Of a stretch of 64,000 nt of DNA, positions 45,274-53,537 are shown one piece after another. The notes below the pieces were generated by a model that did not search any database, had not been told where the DNA came from, and was given only the letters and a program-made list of their open reading frames with translations. Origin of the DNA: Phycisphaerae bacterium. Its GTDB lineage: Bacteria; Planctomycetota; Phycisphaerae; UBA1845. The position numbers and the translations under genes were made by a program. Location: the NCBI GenBank assembly GCA_029260165.1, contig JAJDDT010000064.1, positions 1 through 64,000 of the forward strand. Direction: 5' to 3'. Position 1 is the stretch's first letter; every line of letters begins with the position of its first letter.

Positions 45274-46587
45274 ATGCGACAGCCCATTAACGATTCCGAC
45301 TGGAACGACGTCATGGAATATCTCCGTGTCCGTTTCGAGGAGCTGGTACGCGGATGGTTCGCAAAACTGAACCCGTCATCGCTTGATCGAGGGATTCTGA
45401 CCATCAGTGCGGAAAATCCCCCGCAGGTCCGATATCTCAACGATCACTGCCGACGAGCGTTTGGTGAAGCGCTGCAGGCTTCCACCGGCAGAATCATGAC
45501 CGTTCAGTTTGAATCGCGCACGCCTGATCGCGACCCCAAGCCATTGTCGTTTGAAAGCGACGACGTTTCCCTGCACCTGTTTCACGATACACTTTTTGAA
45601 AATTTCATCACGGGACCCTGCAATCGTCTGGCACACGCCGCCGCGGTCGCCTCTTCCAGACAACCCGGAAAAGCCTACAACCCGTTGTTCATCCACGGGG
45701 ACGTCGGGCTGGGGAAAACCCATCTATTGCAGGCTATTTGCCATCAGGTGGCCTCGAAAAGCCCGGACTTCCGAATTCTTTACATATCGTGTGAGACATT
45801 TGCGAATCATTTTCTCGAAGCTGTCGAACACGGAGCGTTGCAACAATTTCGCTATCGCTATCGACACGTTGATCTTCTCGTCATCGACGACATTCAGTTT
45901 CTGGCTGAGCGCGAACGAAGCCAGGAGGAATTCTTCCACACGTTCAACACACTGCACCAGTCCGAGCGACAGATCGTCCTGTCAGCCGACAGCTCGCCTG
46001 AAGACATTCCGAGTCTTCAGGACCGACTCGTCAGCCGGTTCAATTCCGGGCTGGTCGCACTGGTTGACCGTCCCTGCCTCGAAACGCGGATGGCCATCGT
46101 TCGCGCCAAAGCCAAACTGCGATGTGTGGAAGTACCCGAAAACGTGATCAAACTGATCGCCTCGCGTTACGATTCGAACGTCCGGGAGCTGGCGGGTGCA
46201 TTGGCCAAGATCGACCTGATGAGCCAGACGCAGGGTGGCAAGATCGACATGGTTATTGCACGGGAGGCGTTGGGGATGCCCAAGCCTCTTGCCCACGTCG
46301 CGATTCCCGAGATACTCAACACCGTCGCAAAGGAGTACAATCTCCGCCTGTCGGATTTGCAGGGCAAGAAAAGAAGCCGATCGATCGCGTTTCCCAGGCA
46401 CATTTGCATGTACCTTGCCCGCGAACTGACGCCGCTGAGTCTCGAGGAAATTGGAGGCTATTTCGGTGGCAGGGACCACTCGACGGTGATCCACGCACAC
46501 CGGGTCATCGCGAATCGGCGGACGGAGGATGTCGAGCTGGATCGGTCGTTGGATCAGTTAAGGCTTAAATTAAGAAACAGTAGCTGA
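45274..46587 (+). CDS. dnaA: Chromosomal replication initiator DnaA
   Basis: 437 residues. Domain III AAA+ ATPase: Walker A IHGDVGLGKTHLL (GDVGLGKT where most have GGVGLGKT), Walker B LLVIDDIQFL, and sensor regions ending NVRELAGALAKI. Domain IV with the DNA-binding signature GGRDHSTVIHAHRVI at the C-terminus. Domain I/II are short. The dnaN gene follows 317 bp later on the same strand, with a candidate origin in between. Confidence 0.97.
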   Translation: MRQPINDSDWNDVMEYLRVRFEELVRGWFAKLNPSSLDRGILTISAENPPQVRYLNDHCRRAFGEALQASTGRIMTVQFESRTPDRDPKPLSFESDDVSLHLFHDTLFENFITGPCNRLAHAAAVASSRQPGKAYNPLFIHGDVGLGKTHLLQAICHQVASKSPDFRILYISCETFANHFLEAVEHGALQQFRYRYRHVDLLVIDDIQFLAERERSQEEFFHTFNTLHQSERQIVLSADSSPEDIPSLQDRLVSRFNSGLVALVDRPCLETRMAIVRAKAKLRCVEVPENVIKLIASRYDSNVRELAGALAKIDLMSQTQGGKIDMVIAREALGMPKPLAHVAIPEILNTVAKEYNLRLSDLQGKKRSRSIAFPRHICMYLARELTPLSLEEIGGYFGGRDHSTVIHAHRVIANRRTEDVELDRSLDQLRLKLRNSS

Positions 46588-46804
46588 AATCGGATGGTGC
46601 AAGGAATCGGTCAAAAACCTGTGAAAAGGGCTGTTGTCACCTGATGCGTACCCGACGGTTCGTGACACCCCTCCTGAAACCGTGTGAATCGGGCGCAGCA
46701 AATGAGGGGTTTGCAACAGGTTATCAAGAATGGAGTTCTTTCTGGAATGAACCGTAAGTTCAATTCAGGAAGTAGGTTACAAAAAAAAGCACGGCGAGAA
46801 CCAA

Positions 46805-46857
46805 CGTTGTCAACAACGCTGTAGAGTAGTGGTTTTAGTTAAGTTAAATACCACTAC
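46805..46857 (+). other. Candidate origin / dnaN control region between dnaA and dnaN
   Basis: The 317-bp spacer 46588-46904 contains CGTTGT/ACAACG (46805-46810, 46813-46818) and a perfect 8-bp inverted repeat GTAGTGGT (46826-46833) / ACCACTAC (46850-46857) enclosing AT-rich TTAGTTAAGTTAAAT. Plus-strand composition changes from C-rich before to G-rich after this spacer, as expected at a replication origin. DnaA-box-like 9-mers are only weak (for example TTATCAAGA near 46716, two mismatches to TTATCCACA), so oriC status is an inference. Confidence 0.5.
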
Positions 46858-46904
46858 ATAACCTCTGTGGAGGGAAATCGCTTGAAATGTGAGGAAGGCT
46901 ACCC

Positions 46905-47996
46905 ATGAAGTTTTCAATCAACCGATCGGAATTTGCAGACGCACTGGCAGTGGCGGTGAGTGTGGCAGCCTCTCGCACGACCAAGCAGAGTCTGCGAGGC
47001 GTGCTGTTGGATGCTCATGACGATTACCTGCTCGTGACCGCCACCGATCTCGAGGTCGGCGTTCGATTGCATGTGACGCAGGTGCAGGTTGAGAGTGTGG
47101 GGCGTACGTTGGTGCCGGCTGACAAGATTTCGCAGATTGTCCGGGAGTCATCCGACGAGATTTTGCAGCTTGAACTGGATGATCAGGTGTTGCATCTGCG
47201 TGGGGGCGACAGCCATTTTCAGATTTTTGCCCTTGAGGCGGATGATTTTCCACCCGTCCCAAGGCTTGAGGAGGAGCCTGATTTCGATCTGGATGTCACG
47301 TCGTTGCGGCGGATGACCGAGTGGACGGTTTTCGCAGCAGCCAGGGAGAACACGCGTTACGCGATCAACGGGATTCTCTGGGATCGCAAGGGCGAGCAGT
47401 TGACGATGGTCGCGACGGATGGACGACGGTTGGCCAAGGCGGTCCATTCTGTGACGGCGGGGGACGACCGATGGGCGATTGTTCCCGCCAAGGGGATGCA
47501 GTTGTTCACGCGGGTCATCCCGGAGTCGGATGAGAAAGTGGCTGTCAAAATCACGAGCAATCAGATTTTGCTACAGACCCCACGGGCGACGGTGAGTTGC
47601 GTGCTGCTTGAGGGACATTTCCCGAAATACGAAGAGGTGATCCCGGACGATCTGGACAAAACGGTCATTTGCGACACGCATGACATGCACAGCGCGGTGC
47701 GTCGGGTATCGCTGCTGGCCAACGAGGAATCCAGGGGTGTGCGCATGGCGTTTTCAAAAGGGAGCCTGAAGCTGACCAGCCGGGCACCGGAACAGGGAGA
47801 GGCTGTGATTTCCCTGCCGATCAGGTATGATGGGGGGGAGTTTGAGATCGGTTTCAACCCGACGTTTTTGAGCGACGTGCTGCGGGTTGTCTCGGAGGAT
47901 CAGGTCGAGTTTGACTTTCGTGAGCCGAACAGGCCTGGTGTGTTTCGACAGGGCGACGACTTTTTGTATGTGATCATGCCGGTGAGTTTGTCCTGA
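46905..47996 (+). CDS. dnaN: DNA polymerase III sliding clamp (beta subunit)
   Basis: 363 residues, three-domain clamp of normal length. N-terminal MKFSINRSEFADALAVAVSV, central SLRRMTEWTVFAAARENTRY then AINGILWDRKGEQLTMVATD GRRLAKA, and C-terminal GFNPTFLSDVLRVV and the end DDFLYVIMPVSLS are canonical. GAGGAAGG lies just upstream of ATG 46905. Followed 11 bp later by dciA in an operon with gyrB. Confidence 0.97.
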   Translation: MKFSINRSEFADALAVAVSVAASRTTKQSLRGVLLDAHDDYLLVTATDLEVGVRLHVTQVQVESVGRTLVPADKISQIVRESSDEILQLELDDQVLHLRGGDSHFQIFALEADDFPPVPRLEEEPDFDLDVTSLRRMTEWTVFAAARENTRYAINGILWDRKGEQLTMVATDGRRLAKAVHSVTAGDDRWAIVPAKGMQLFTRVIPESDEKVAVKITSNQILLQTPRATVSCVLLEGHFPKYEEVIPDDLDKTVICDTHDMHSAVRRVSLLANEESRGVRMAFSKGSLKLTSRAPEQGEAVISLPIRYDGGEFEIGFNPTFLSDVLRVVSEDQVEFDFREPNRPGVFRQGDDFLYVIMPVSLS

Positions 47997-48007
47997 AGGG
48001 ACGGTGG

Positions 48008-48403
48008 ATGACGGATCATCTGAACGATGTGCAACTCGGATGGGTCGTCCAAAACCGACGTCGCAGGCAGCGTGTCACGCCGTTGTTTCAGGCAGCCAGC
48101 CGGGTGGTCGATCGCGTTGGTCGATCGGTGGATTCGGCTGGATGGGCGGTGTCTTTGCTTGACGATGTTGTGGATGATGTGTTCAAGGTCAACGCACGGG
48201 TGATCGGTGTTCAGCGTGACACCCTGGTGATCGAGGTGGTGGACAAGCGGTTGATCGGGGCATTGCGACTTCGGTGGGGATTTGAAATCATGGAAACGTT
48301 AAACGCACATCCTCGTGGGCGGCGTGTGCGTTTGCTGCGTTTTGTGGAGCGGTCATCGTCATCGTTTGATGCGAAAGCTGTGGCTGCCAAGAGGCGAAAA
48401 TAG
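48008..48403 (+). CDS. dciA: DciA-type (DUF721) replicative helicase loader/operator
   Basis: 131 residues. The KH-like DUF721 core is TLVIEVVDKRLIGALRLRWG with preceding helix DDVFKVNARVIGVQRD; the basic tail ends AKAVAAKRRK. DciA interacts with the replicative helicase in bacteria that lack dnaC/dnaI. Placed between dnaN and gyrB, where recF is often found; recF is absent. Its TAG shares a base with the GTG start of gyrB, so the products are coupled. Confidence 0.85.
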   Translation: MTDHLNDVQLGWVVQNRRRRQRVTPLFQAASRVVDRVGRSVDSAGWAVSLLDDVVDDVFKVNARVIGVQRDTLVIEVVDKRLIGALRLRWGFEIMETLNAHPRGRRVRLLRFVERSSSSFDAKAVAAKRRK

Positions 48404-50994
48404 TGACACAAAGTGCGAAAGAACCAGCCGCGGATGAAGCGGTGGATCCGCGTCAATACGACGAGTCCAACATCACGATTCTTGAGGGCTTGTCGGCGGT
48501 CCGACACCGACCCGCGATGTACATCGGTGGGACCGGACATTCGGGGTTGCACCATCTTGTTTACGAGGTTGTGGACAACGCCATCGACGAAGCCATGGAG
48601 GGTCACTGCAGCAGCATTCTCGTGAAGCTGAATTCGGATGGTAGTTGCACGGTTCAGGATGACGGTCGCGGGATTCCCGTTGGTCCGATGGAACACGAGA
48701 ACCCGCAGTTGAATGGCAAATGCGCGTTGGAAGTGGTCATGACCGTGCTGCACGCGGGTGGCAAGTTCGATCGGGGTAGTTACAAGGTTTCGGGCGGGTT
48801 GCACGGCGTGGGTGTCAGCGTGGTAAATGCGCTGTCGGAGTGGTGTGTGGTCGAGGTGAAACGCGATGGCAAAACCTATGCGATGAAGTTTGCGCGTGGG
48901 GACGTGGTACAGGAAATCACCGAGTTGGGACCCGCCCAGACGACCGGGACCAGGGTTGAGTTCAAACCCGATCCGGAGATTTTCCCCGATTGCGAGTTCA
49001 AGTATGAAACGCTGCTGAATCGTCTTCGCGAGCTGGCGTATCTCAACGAAGGGATCAAGATTCAGATCGTCGACGAGCGGAGTGGTAAGGAGATCACGCT
49101 TCAGTTTGAAGATGGCTTGAAGGAGTTTGCCAGGTATCTGGCTGCTGGTGGCGAGCCGATCCACAAGGACGTCATCACGGTGCGATCCAGCGATGAGGAG
49201 GCGGGTCTGGTCGCGGAGATCGCGATGATGTACACCGATTCCTACAGCGAAAATGTGATCTGTTTCGCGAACAACATCCACAACATTCATGGCGGGGTGC
49301 ACTTGTCGGCATTCAAGTCGGCGCTGACGCGCGTCCTGAATTCGTATGCCAAAAAGAACAATATTGCGAAGGGCAACATCTCGCCCGTTGGTGACGACTT
49401 CCGCGAGGGTTTGACAGCCATCGTGTCGGTCAAGGTGCCCGAGCCTCAATTCGAGGGCCAGACCAAGGTCAAACTGTTGAACCCGGAGGTGGAGACCTTT
49501 GTTCAGCAAACGATGAACCAGCGGTTCAGCACGTTTCTTGAGGAAAACCCAGCCGACGCGAAGAAGATCGCGGAGAAGGGTGTTCAGGCTGCCCTTGCCC
49601 GCGAGGCGTCTCGCAAGGCGCGCGATCTGGCTCGAAAGAGCGTGCTGAGCAATGCCGGGTTGCCTGGCAAGCTGTGGGACTGTCGCAGCAAAAACGCGGA
49701 TGAAACGGAACTGTACCTCGTGGAGGGTGACTCGGCTGGCGGCATTGCCAAGCAGGGTCGCGACAGCAACACGCAGGCGATTCTGCCGTTGAAGGGCAAG
49801 ATCCTGAACGTTGAAAAGGCGCGCATCGACAAGATGCTGTCCCACGATGAAATCACCAAGATCATCTCAGCCGTCGGTTGTGGAATTGGTCATGAGGATT
49901 TCGATATTTCCAAACGTCGCTATGGCAAGATCATCATCATGACCGACGCCGACGTTGACGGCAGTCATATTCGCACGCTCCTGTTGACATTTCTGTTTCG
50001 ACACATGCGTCCTCTGGTTGACGACGGCAGGATTTTCGTCGCCCAACCACCGCTTTATCAGGTGAAAAAAGGCAAACATGTTCGTTATGTGCTCAACGAT
50101 CGCGAATTGAACGAGGAGTTGGCGAAGCTGGGTCTGGTCGAAACGGAATTGCTGATCAGGGGTGAAAACGAAGATGAATCCGACGACCGGACAATGTCTG
50201 GTGACGACCTTTCCGACCTCGTTTCGACGCTGGACAGCATCGAATCGCAAGCGGACGTGCTGCGCCGCCGGGGGATCGATCTTCATGAAATCCTCGTAAA
50301 CCAGCGCGACTCTGAAAAGGGATTGCCGTTGGTGTTGGCGGTCATTCAGCGCAAGGACGTGGAGGAGGATGAGAGCCGGTTCTTTGCCGATGATGATGCG
50401 CTTCGGAAGTTTTGCGAATCAGAACCGACCTTGAAGGGCAACTACGAAATCGTCGAATCCCGTCATGCTTATGTAGCCTCTGCCAATGGCAATGGCGAAG
50501 AGACGCCTGCCGACCACCGCGTGGTTCGTCATGAGTTGAGCGAGTGTCGCGTGTTGGCGGACCTGATCGCGAAAATCGATTCCTGGGGTTTGAGTGTGGC
50601 AGATTACTTCATGACGCGTGATGAGGAAGTAACCGGAGAATTGTCGCCCGCCCGGTTCCTGTTGAAACATGGTGACAGTCAGGCAATCGAGCTGGACAAT
50701 CTTGCTTCGGTATCACAGGGGGTTCGAAAACTTGGTAGTGAAGGGATGGCGATCAAACGATACAAGGGTTTGGGTGAGATGAACGCCGACGAGCTGTGGG
50801 AGACGACGATGGATCGATCCGTCCGAACCCTGCTTCGTGTGGTGATTTCGCAGGATGCAGACGATCCGGAGCAGATGGACCTGGACGCCCGCGAGGCAGA
50901 CAGAATTTTCCGGGTGCTCATGGGGGACAACGTCGAGCAACGCCGCCGATTTATCGAGGAAAATGCGGTCCACACGCGGGAACTGGATGTCTGA
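48403..50994 (+). CDS. gyrB: DNA gyrase subunit B
   Basis: 863 residues, longer than the ~640-800 of most GyrB. GHKL ATPase (YEVVDNAIDEAMEGHCSSI, GRGIPVG, GGLHGVGVSVVNALS), transducer, and TOPRIM with EGDSAGG and DADVDGSHIRTLLLTF are complete, as is the C-terminal YKGLGEMNADELWETTMD. A ~180-residue insertion (ENEDESDDRTMSGDDLSDLV to ELDNLASVSQGVRKLGS) separates the TOPRIM halves, comparable in position to the insert of E. coli GyrB. GTG start overlaps dciA. Supercoils DNA with GyrA, whose gene is not in the window. Confidence 0.97.
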   Translation: MTQSAKEPAADEAVDPRQYDESNITILEGLSAVRHRPAMYIGGTGHSGLHHLVYEVVDNAIDEAMEGHCSSILVKLNSDGSCTVQDDGRGIPVGPMEHENPQLNGKCALEVVMTVLHAGGKFDRGSYKVSGGLHGVGVSVVNALSEWCVVEVKRDGKTYAMKFARGDVVQEITELGPAQTTGTRVEFKPDPEIFPDCEFKYETLLNRLRELAYLNEGIKIQIVDERSGKEITLQFEDGLKEFARYLAAGGEPIHKDVITVRSSDEEAGLVAEIAMMYTDSYSENVICFANNIHNIHGGVHLSAFKSALTRVLNSYAKKNNIAKGNISPVGDDFREGLTAIVSVKVPEPQFEGQTKVKLLNPEVETFVQQTMNQRFSTFLEENPADAKKIAEKGVQAALAREASRKARDLARKSVLSNAGLPGKLWDCRSKNADETELYLVEGDSAGGIAKQGRDSNTQAILPLKGKILNVEKARIDKMLSHDEITKIISAVGCGIGHEDFDISKRRYGKIIIMTDADVDGSHIRTLLLTFLFRHMRPLVDDGRIFVAQPPLYQVKKGKHVRYVLNDRELNEELAKLGLVETELLIRGENEDESDDRTMSGDDLSDLVSTLDSIESQADVLRRRGIDLHEILVNQRDSEKGLPLVLAVIQRKDVEEDESRFFADDDALRKFCESEPTLKGNYEIVESRHAYVASANGNGEETPADHRVVRHELSECRVLADLIAKIDSWGLSVADYFMTRDEEVTGELSPARFLLKHGDSQAIELDNLASVSQGVRKLGSEGMAIKRYKGLGEMNADELWETTMDRSVRTLLRVVISQDADDPEQMDLDAREADRIFRVLMGDNVEQRRRFIEENAVHTRELDV

Positions 50995-51130
50995 TCGGCG
51001 ACAAAATCCTACATCTCGCCTGCGTAACATGACAGGCAGACCCGTGGTATTTCACAGGCGGGTTGACTAATATGGGTGCAGGTGTATTTGACAATGACCA
51101 GGTGAGCTTAGCATTTGGAGGAATCCTAAA

Positions 51131-52363
51131 GTGACGATGAAACGAATCGGATTGTTGGTAACGGCGTTGTGTTTTGTGGCGGCAGGCAGTGTCGTCGCGT
51201 GTGACAAGGACAAAAAGGCGGATTCCGTCAAGGCACCCTCGGCGAAGGTAGCCGGGGCGGCGTCAGACAAGGCGGGTTGCCCGTTCGCCAAAAAGAATGC
51301 CGAAACGGTTGCGTCCGGCAACAAGCCATGCTGCAACAAAGGCAAAGCCGCTGCGAAGACCGTGGCGGCCAAATCTGACAAACCGTGCTGCAGCAAGAGT
51401 AAGGCTGCCGCGAAGACAGTGGCTGCCGGCATTAAGAAACCTGGTTGCAGCAAGGGCAAGTCCGCCACGGTTGCTTCCGCCAAATCTGACAAACCATGCT
51501 GCAGCAAGGGTAAGTCAGCCGCGAAGACGGTGGCTGTCGATTCCAGGAAACCAGGTTGCAGTAAGGGAAAGTCTGCGACGGTTGCGTCTGCCAAATCTGA
51601 CAAGCCATGCTGCAGCAAAGGCAAGTCAGCCGCAAAAACGGTGGCTGCCGGCATTAAGAAACCTGGTTGCAGCAAGGGCAGGTCAGCCACTGTTGCTTCT
51701 GCGGTCACTTCGAAGGATGGCAAACCTGGTTGCTCCAAGCCTTGCGGTGGTGCCGGGTCAGCCACCGTTGCGAGTGATGCCGTTCGCTGCCCGATTGCGC
51801 GCAAGCAGGTCGAAACCGTGTTGGCTTCCATGCCTTCGATGAAGTACAAGGTCGGTGAAACGACAACAGGCTGCTACACGTCGGCGTCGACAAAGGCGGC
51901 GGAGTCTGACGGTAAGATGTCCTACGTTGTGGATGGCAAGTCATACGATAGTCGCACAGAGGCATCGACGCTGGTGGCTAAGTTGATCGACGAGAAAATG
52001 ACGCAAATCCGTCAGGTTTCGTATGTGGCTGGTGGTAAGGAATTTCATTGCTCCAAGTCCGCCACCGCAGCCGCCGAAGGTGCCAAATCACCGATGATTT
52101 ATCGCGTGGCTGGTTTCGATTTCGATTGCAAAAAGAAAGCGGAATCCGTTGTCGCCAAGGCAGATGAAGCGAGCAAGGCTGTCACGGTGGCGATGGTCGC
52201 TGATGGCAAGCCTTGCAAGTGTGCTCATTCCGCCAAGGCCGCCGGCAAAACGGTCGTGTACCAGATCGGCGATGAATCCACGAGTAACGAGTCCGTTGCC
52301 AAAATGCTCCGCTCGCAAAGGGCAGCACGCACGTTCGTCGAGACCGTGGCTGCTTCGCTTTAA
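51131..52363 (+). CDS. Cys-rich tandem-repeat lipoprotein, unknown
   Basis: 410 residues, GTG start at 51131 eight to nine bases after GGAGGA (ATG 51137 is less well placed). A hydrophobic N-terminus ending SVVAC suggests a lipoprotein. Residues about 50-210 are a Lys/Ala/Ser/Cys repeat region built from KPCCSKGKSAAKTVA and KPGCSKGKSATVASAKSD; three tandem copies of a 111-bp (37-residue) unit occupy 51380-51712, with a partial copy before. Each unit carries one CC pair and one GC. The C-terminal ~180 residues contain several diverged 'Y-V-x-G-x-x-F-x-C-x-x-x-A' modules (MSYVVDGKSYDS, VSYVAGGKEFHC, MIYRVAGFDFDC). A metal-binding envelope protein is the best guess. Confidence 0.65.
   Translation: MTMKRIGLLVTALCFVAAGSVVACDKDKKADSVKAPSAKVAGAASDKAGCPFAKKNAETVASGNKPCCNKGKAAAKTVAAKSDKPCCSKSKAAAKTVAAGIKKPGCSKGKSATVASAKSDKPCCSKGKSAAKTVAVDSRKPGCSKGKSATVASAKSDKPCCSKGKSAAKTVAAGIKKPGCSKGRSATVASAVTSKDGKPGCSKPCGGAGSATVASDAVRCPIARKQVETVLASMPSMKYKVGETTTGCYTSASTKAAESDGKMSYVVDGKSYDSRTEASTLVAKLIDEKMTQIRQVSYVAGGKEFHCSKSATAAAEGAKSPMIYRVAGFDFDCKKKAESVVAKADEASKAVTVAMVADGKPCKCAHSAKAAGKTVVYQIGDESTSNESVAKMLRSQRAARTFVETVAASL
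51380..51712 (+). repeat. Three tandem 111-bp coding repeats
   Basis: Units 51380-51490, 51491-51601 and 51602-51712 are in exact 111-bp register (CAAATCTGACAAACC-type junctions recur at 51380, 51491 and 51602). Each encodes a 37-residue Cys/Lys-rich unit. Copy number could vary by slippage or recombination. Confidence 0.85.
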
Positions 52364-52409
52364 GGCAGGCAGTTTTCCGGGTTACGCCCGGCTACGATTG
52401 AAAAACAGA

Positions 52410-52451
52410 CCGGCTGGGGCGACATGGATCGCTCCAGCCGGTTTCTTTTTT
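52410..52451 (+). terminator. Rho-independent terminator after the Cys-rich gene
   Basis: CCGGCTGG-G-GCGA (from 52410) pairs with TCGC-T-CCAGCCGG (ending 52441) over 12 bp plus a G-T position, around a short CATGGA loop, followed by TTTCTTTTTT. 46 bp after the stop codon at 52363. Confidence 0.9.
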
Positions 52452-52779
52452 ACCTTCAAATGCAGGCGTGTACCGGTTGGTTTTATCTGTGCTGTGGTGT
52501 GTTGGACACTGTTCATCAGGTCGGTGTGGTGCAAAATTTGCGTTTTTCCCCGGAAAAACGTTGACGTGTGACGGCAACGTGGCTATTTTCCCCTTGTTTT
52601 AAGCTGTTTTCATTCCTCTTGTGGGTGTCAAAACAGCGGATCGTGGGAACCCCGGCTTGGAGTTGGGGTGTTGTCGATTACAGTTTTTCCCTTGTTTTTG
52701 CCGACATATCGGCGCGAGGGGATTTTTTCACCAGGAACAACGCCGCATGGATGCGGCAGGTAGTTGAAAGGAAATCGTG

Positions 52780-53124
52780 ATGGCAAAGAAGAAAGCAAAA
52801 TCGAAAGCAAAGGCAGCCACCGGAAAGCTCCGCACCAAGAGTGAGGTGTACGGAACGATCGCAGACCAGACCGGGCTGTCCAAGAAGGAGGTCGCGTCGG
52901 TCTTCGATGAGTTCGCGTCGATCATCAAGAAAGACCTCGGAAACCGCGGACCGGGTGTGGCTGCCCTGCCGGGTCTGTGCAAATTCAAACGCGTGGTCAA
53001 GCCAGCCACCAAGGCACGCAAGGGCGTCAACCCCTTCACAGGCCTGGAGATGATGTTCAAAGCCAAACCAGCCCGCAAGGTTGTCAAGGCTCAGCCCCTC
53101 AAGGGCTTGAAGGACATGGTCTGA
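52780..53124 (+). CDS. HU-family DNA-binding protein
   Basis: 114 residues. A Lys/Ala-rich N-terminal tail (MAKKKAKSKAKAATGK) precedes an HU/IHF-like domain (LRTKSEVYGTIADQTGLSKK, EVASVFDEFASIIKKDLG, RGPGVAALPGLCKF, then KARKGVNPFTGLEMMFKAKP). The last segment is the DNA-binding arm 'GRNPxTGxxMxIxAxxxxxFKAG' in modified form. Nucleoid-associated, probably abundant. ATG 52780 with AAAGGAAA upstream; GTG 52777 is in register. 52452-52779 upstream shows no gene. Confidence 0.85.
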   Translation: MAKKKAKSKAKAATGKLRTKSEVYGTIADQTGLSKKEVASVFDEFASIIKKDLGNRGPGVAALPGLCKFKRVVKPATKARKGVNPFTGLEMMFKAKPARKVVKAQPLKGLKDMV

Positions 53125-53190
53125 GACTTGACCTGAGCACGTTGGTATCGTCCTTCGGCGTTACCGTCGTGTTGTAAGTTGTTGATAATA

Positions 53191-53278
53191 AAGAACCTGT
53201 GAGCAATCGGCTCTGGTGCGTGGATGTGTGAAGACATCCGGCGCGTCGGTGCAGAATCGCTCGCAGGTTCTTTTTTTT
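53191..53278 (+). terminator. Long structured terminator or small RNA
   Basis: AAGAACCTG-T-GAGC (53191-53204) pairs with GCTC-G-CAGGTTCTT (53259-53272) giving a 14-bp stem with one wobble, followed by eight T. Inside, GGATGT (53222-53227) / ACATCC (53234-53239) forms a second hairpin. At 88 nt it is much larger than a usual terminator, so a processed sRNA is possible. It starts 67 bp after the HU gene. Confidence 0.7.
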
Positions 53279-53457
53279 GCCCTGAATCGGGCTGTCATCT
53301 CGCTTCGCAGGCGTCAAATCCGTCTGGATTGGTGGTTTCTTAACTAACCTCAGCACCATATCCAAACCGATGAACGACCGAATGGGGTGCCTGTGCCGGT
53401 GACCCTGGCTTGTGCGCGGTTGGGTCGAGAACAAAAAAGCCAGATTTTTCCATTGAT

Positions 53458-53471
53458 TTATCCGTGGATAA
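53458..53471 (+). promoter_or_regulatory. TTATCC/GGATAA dyad upstream of glnA
   Basis: TTATCC GT GGATAA is a perfect 6-bp dyad; CGTGGATAA in it differs by one base from a DnaA box read in reverse (TGTGGATAA). It is followed by an AT-rich stretch to the glnA start. It could be an operator or a DnaA site. 53279-53457 contains nothing else recognisable. Confidence 0.4.
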
Positions 53472-53537
53472 GTTAAAATCGACAAATATTAACGTTGTTT
53501 TGTTTTTCGTTACCTTAAAAACATAATCCAAGAGGCG

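Noticed and set aside
51380-51712. CRISPR-like regular repeats
   Set aside because: Period of 111 bp without distinct spacers, in frame and coding Cys/Lys-rich protein; a tandem coding repeat. No CRISPR array is present in the window.
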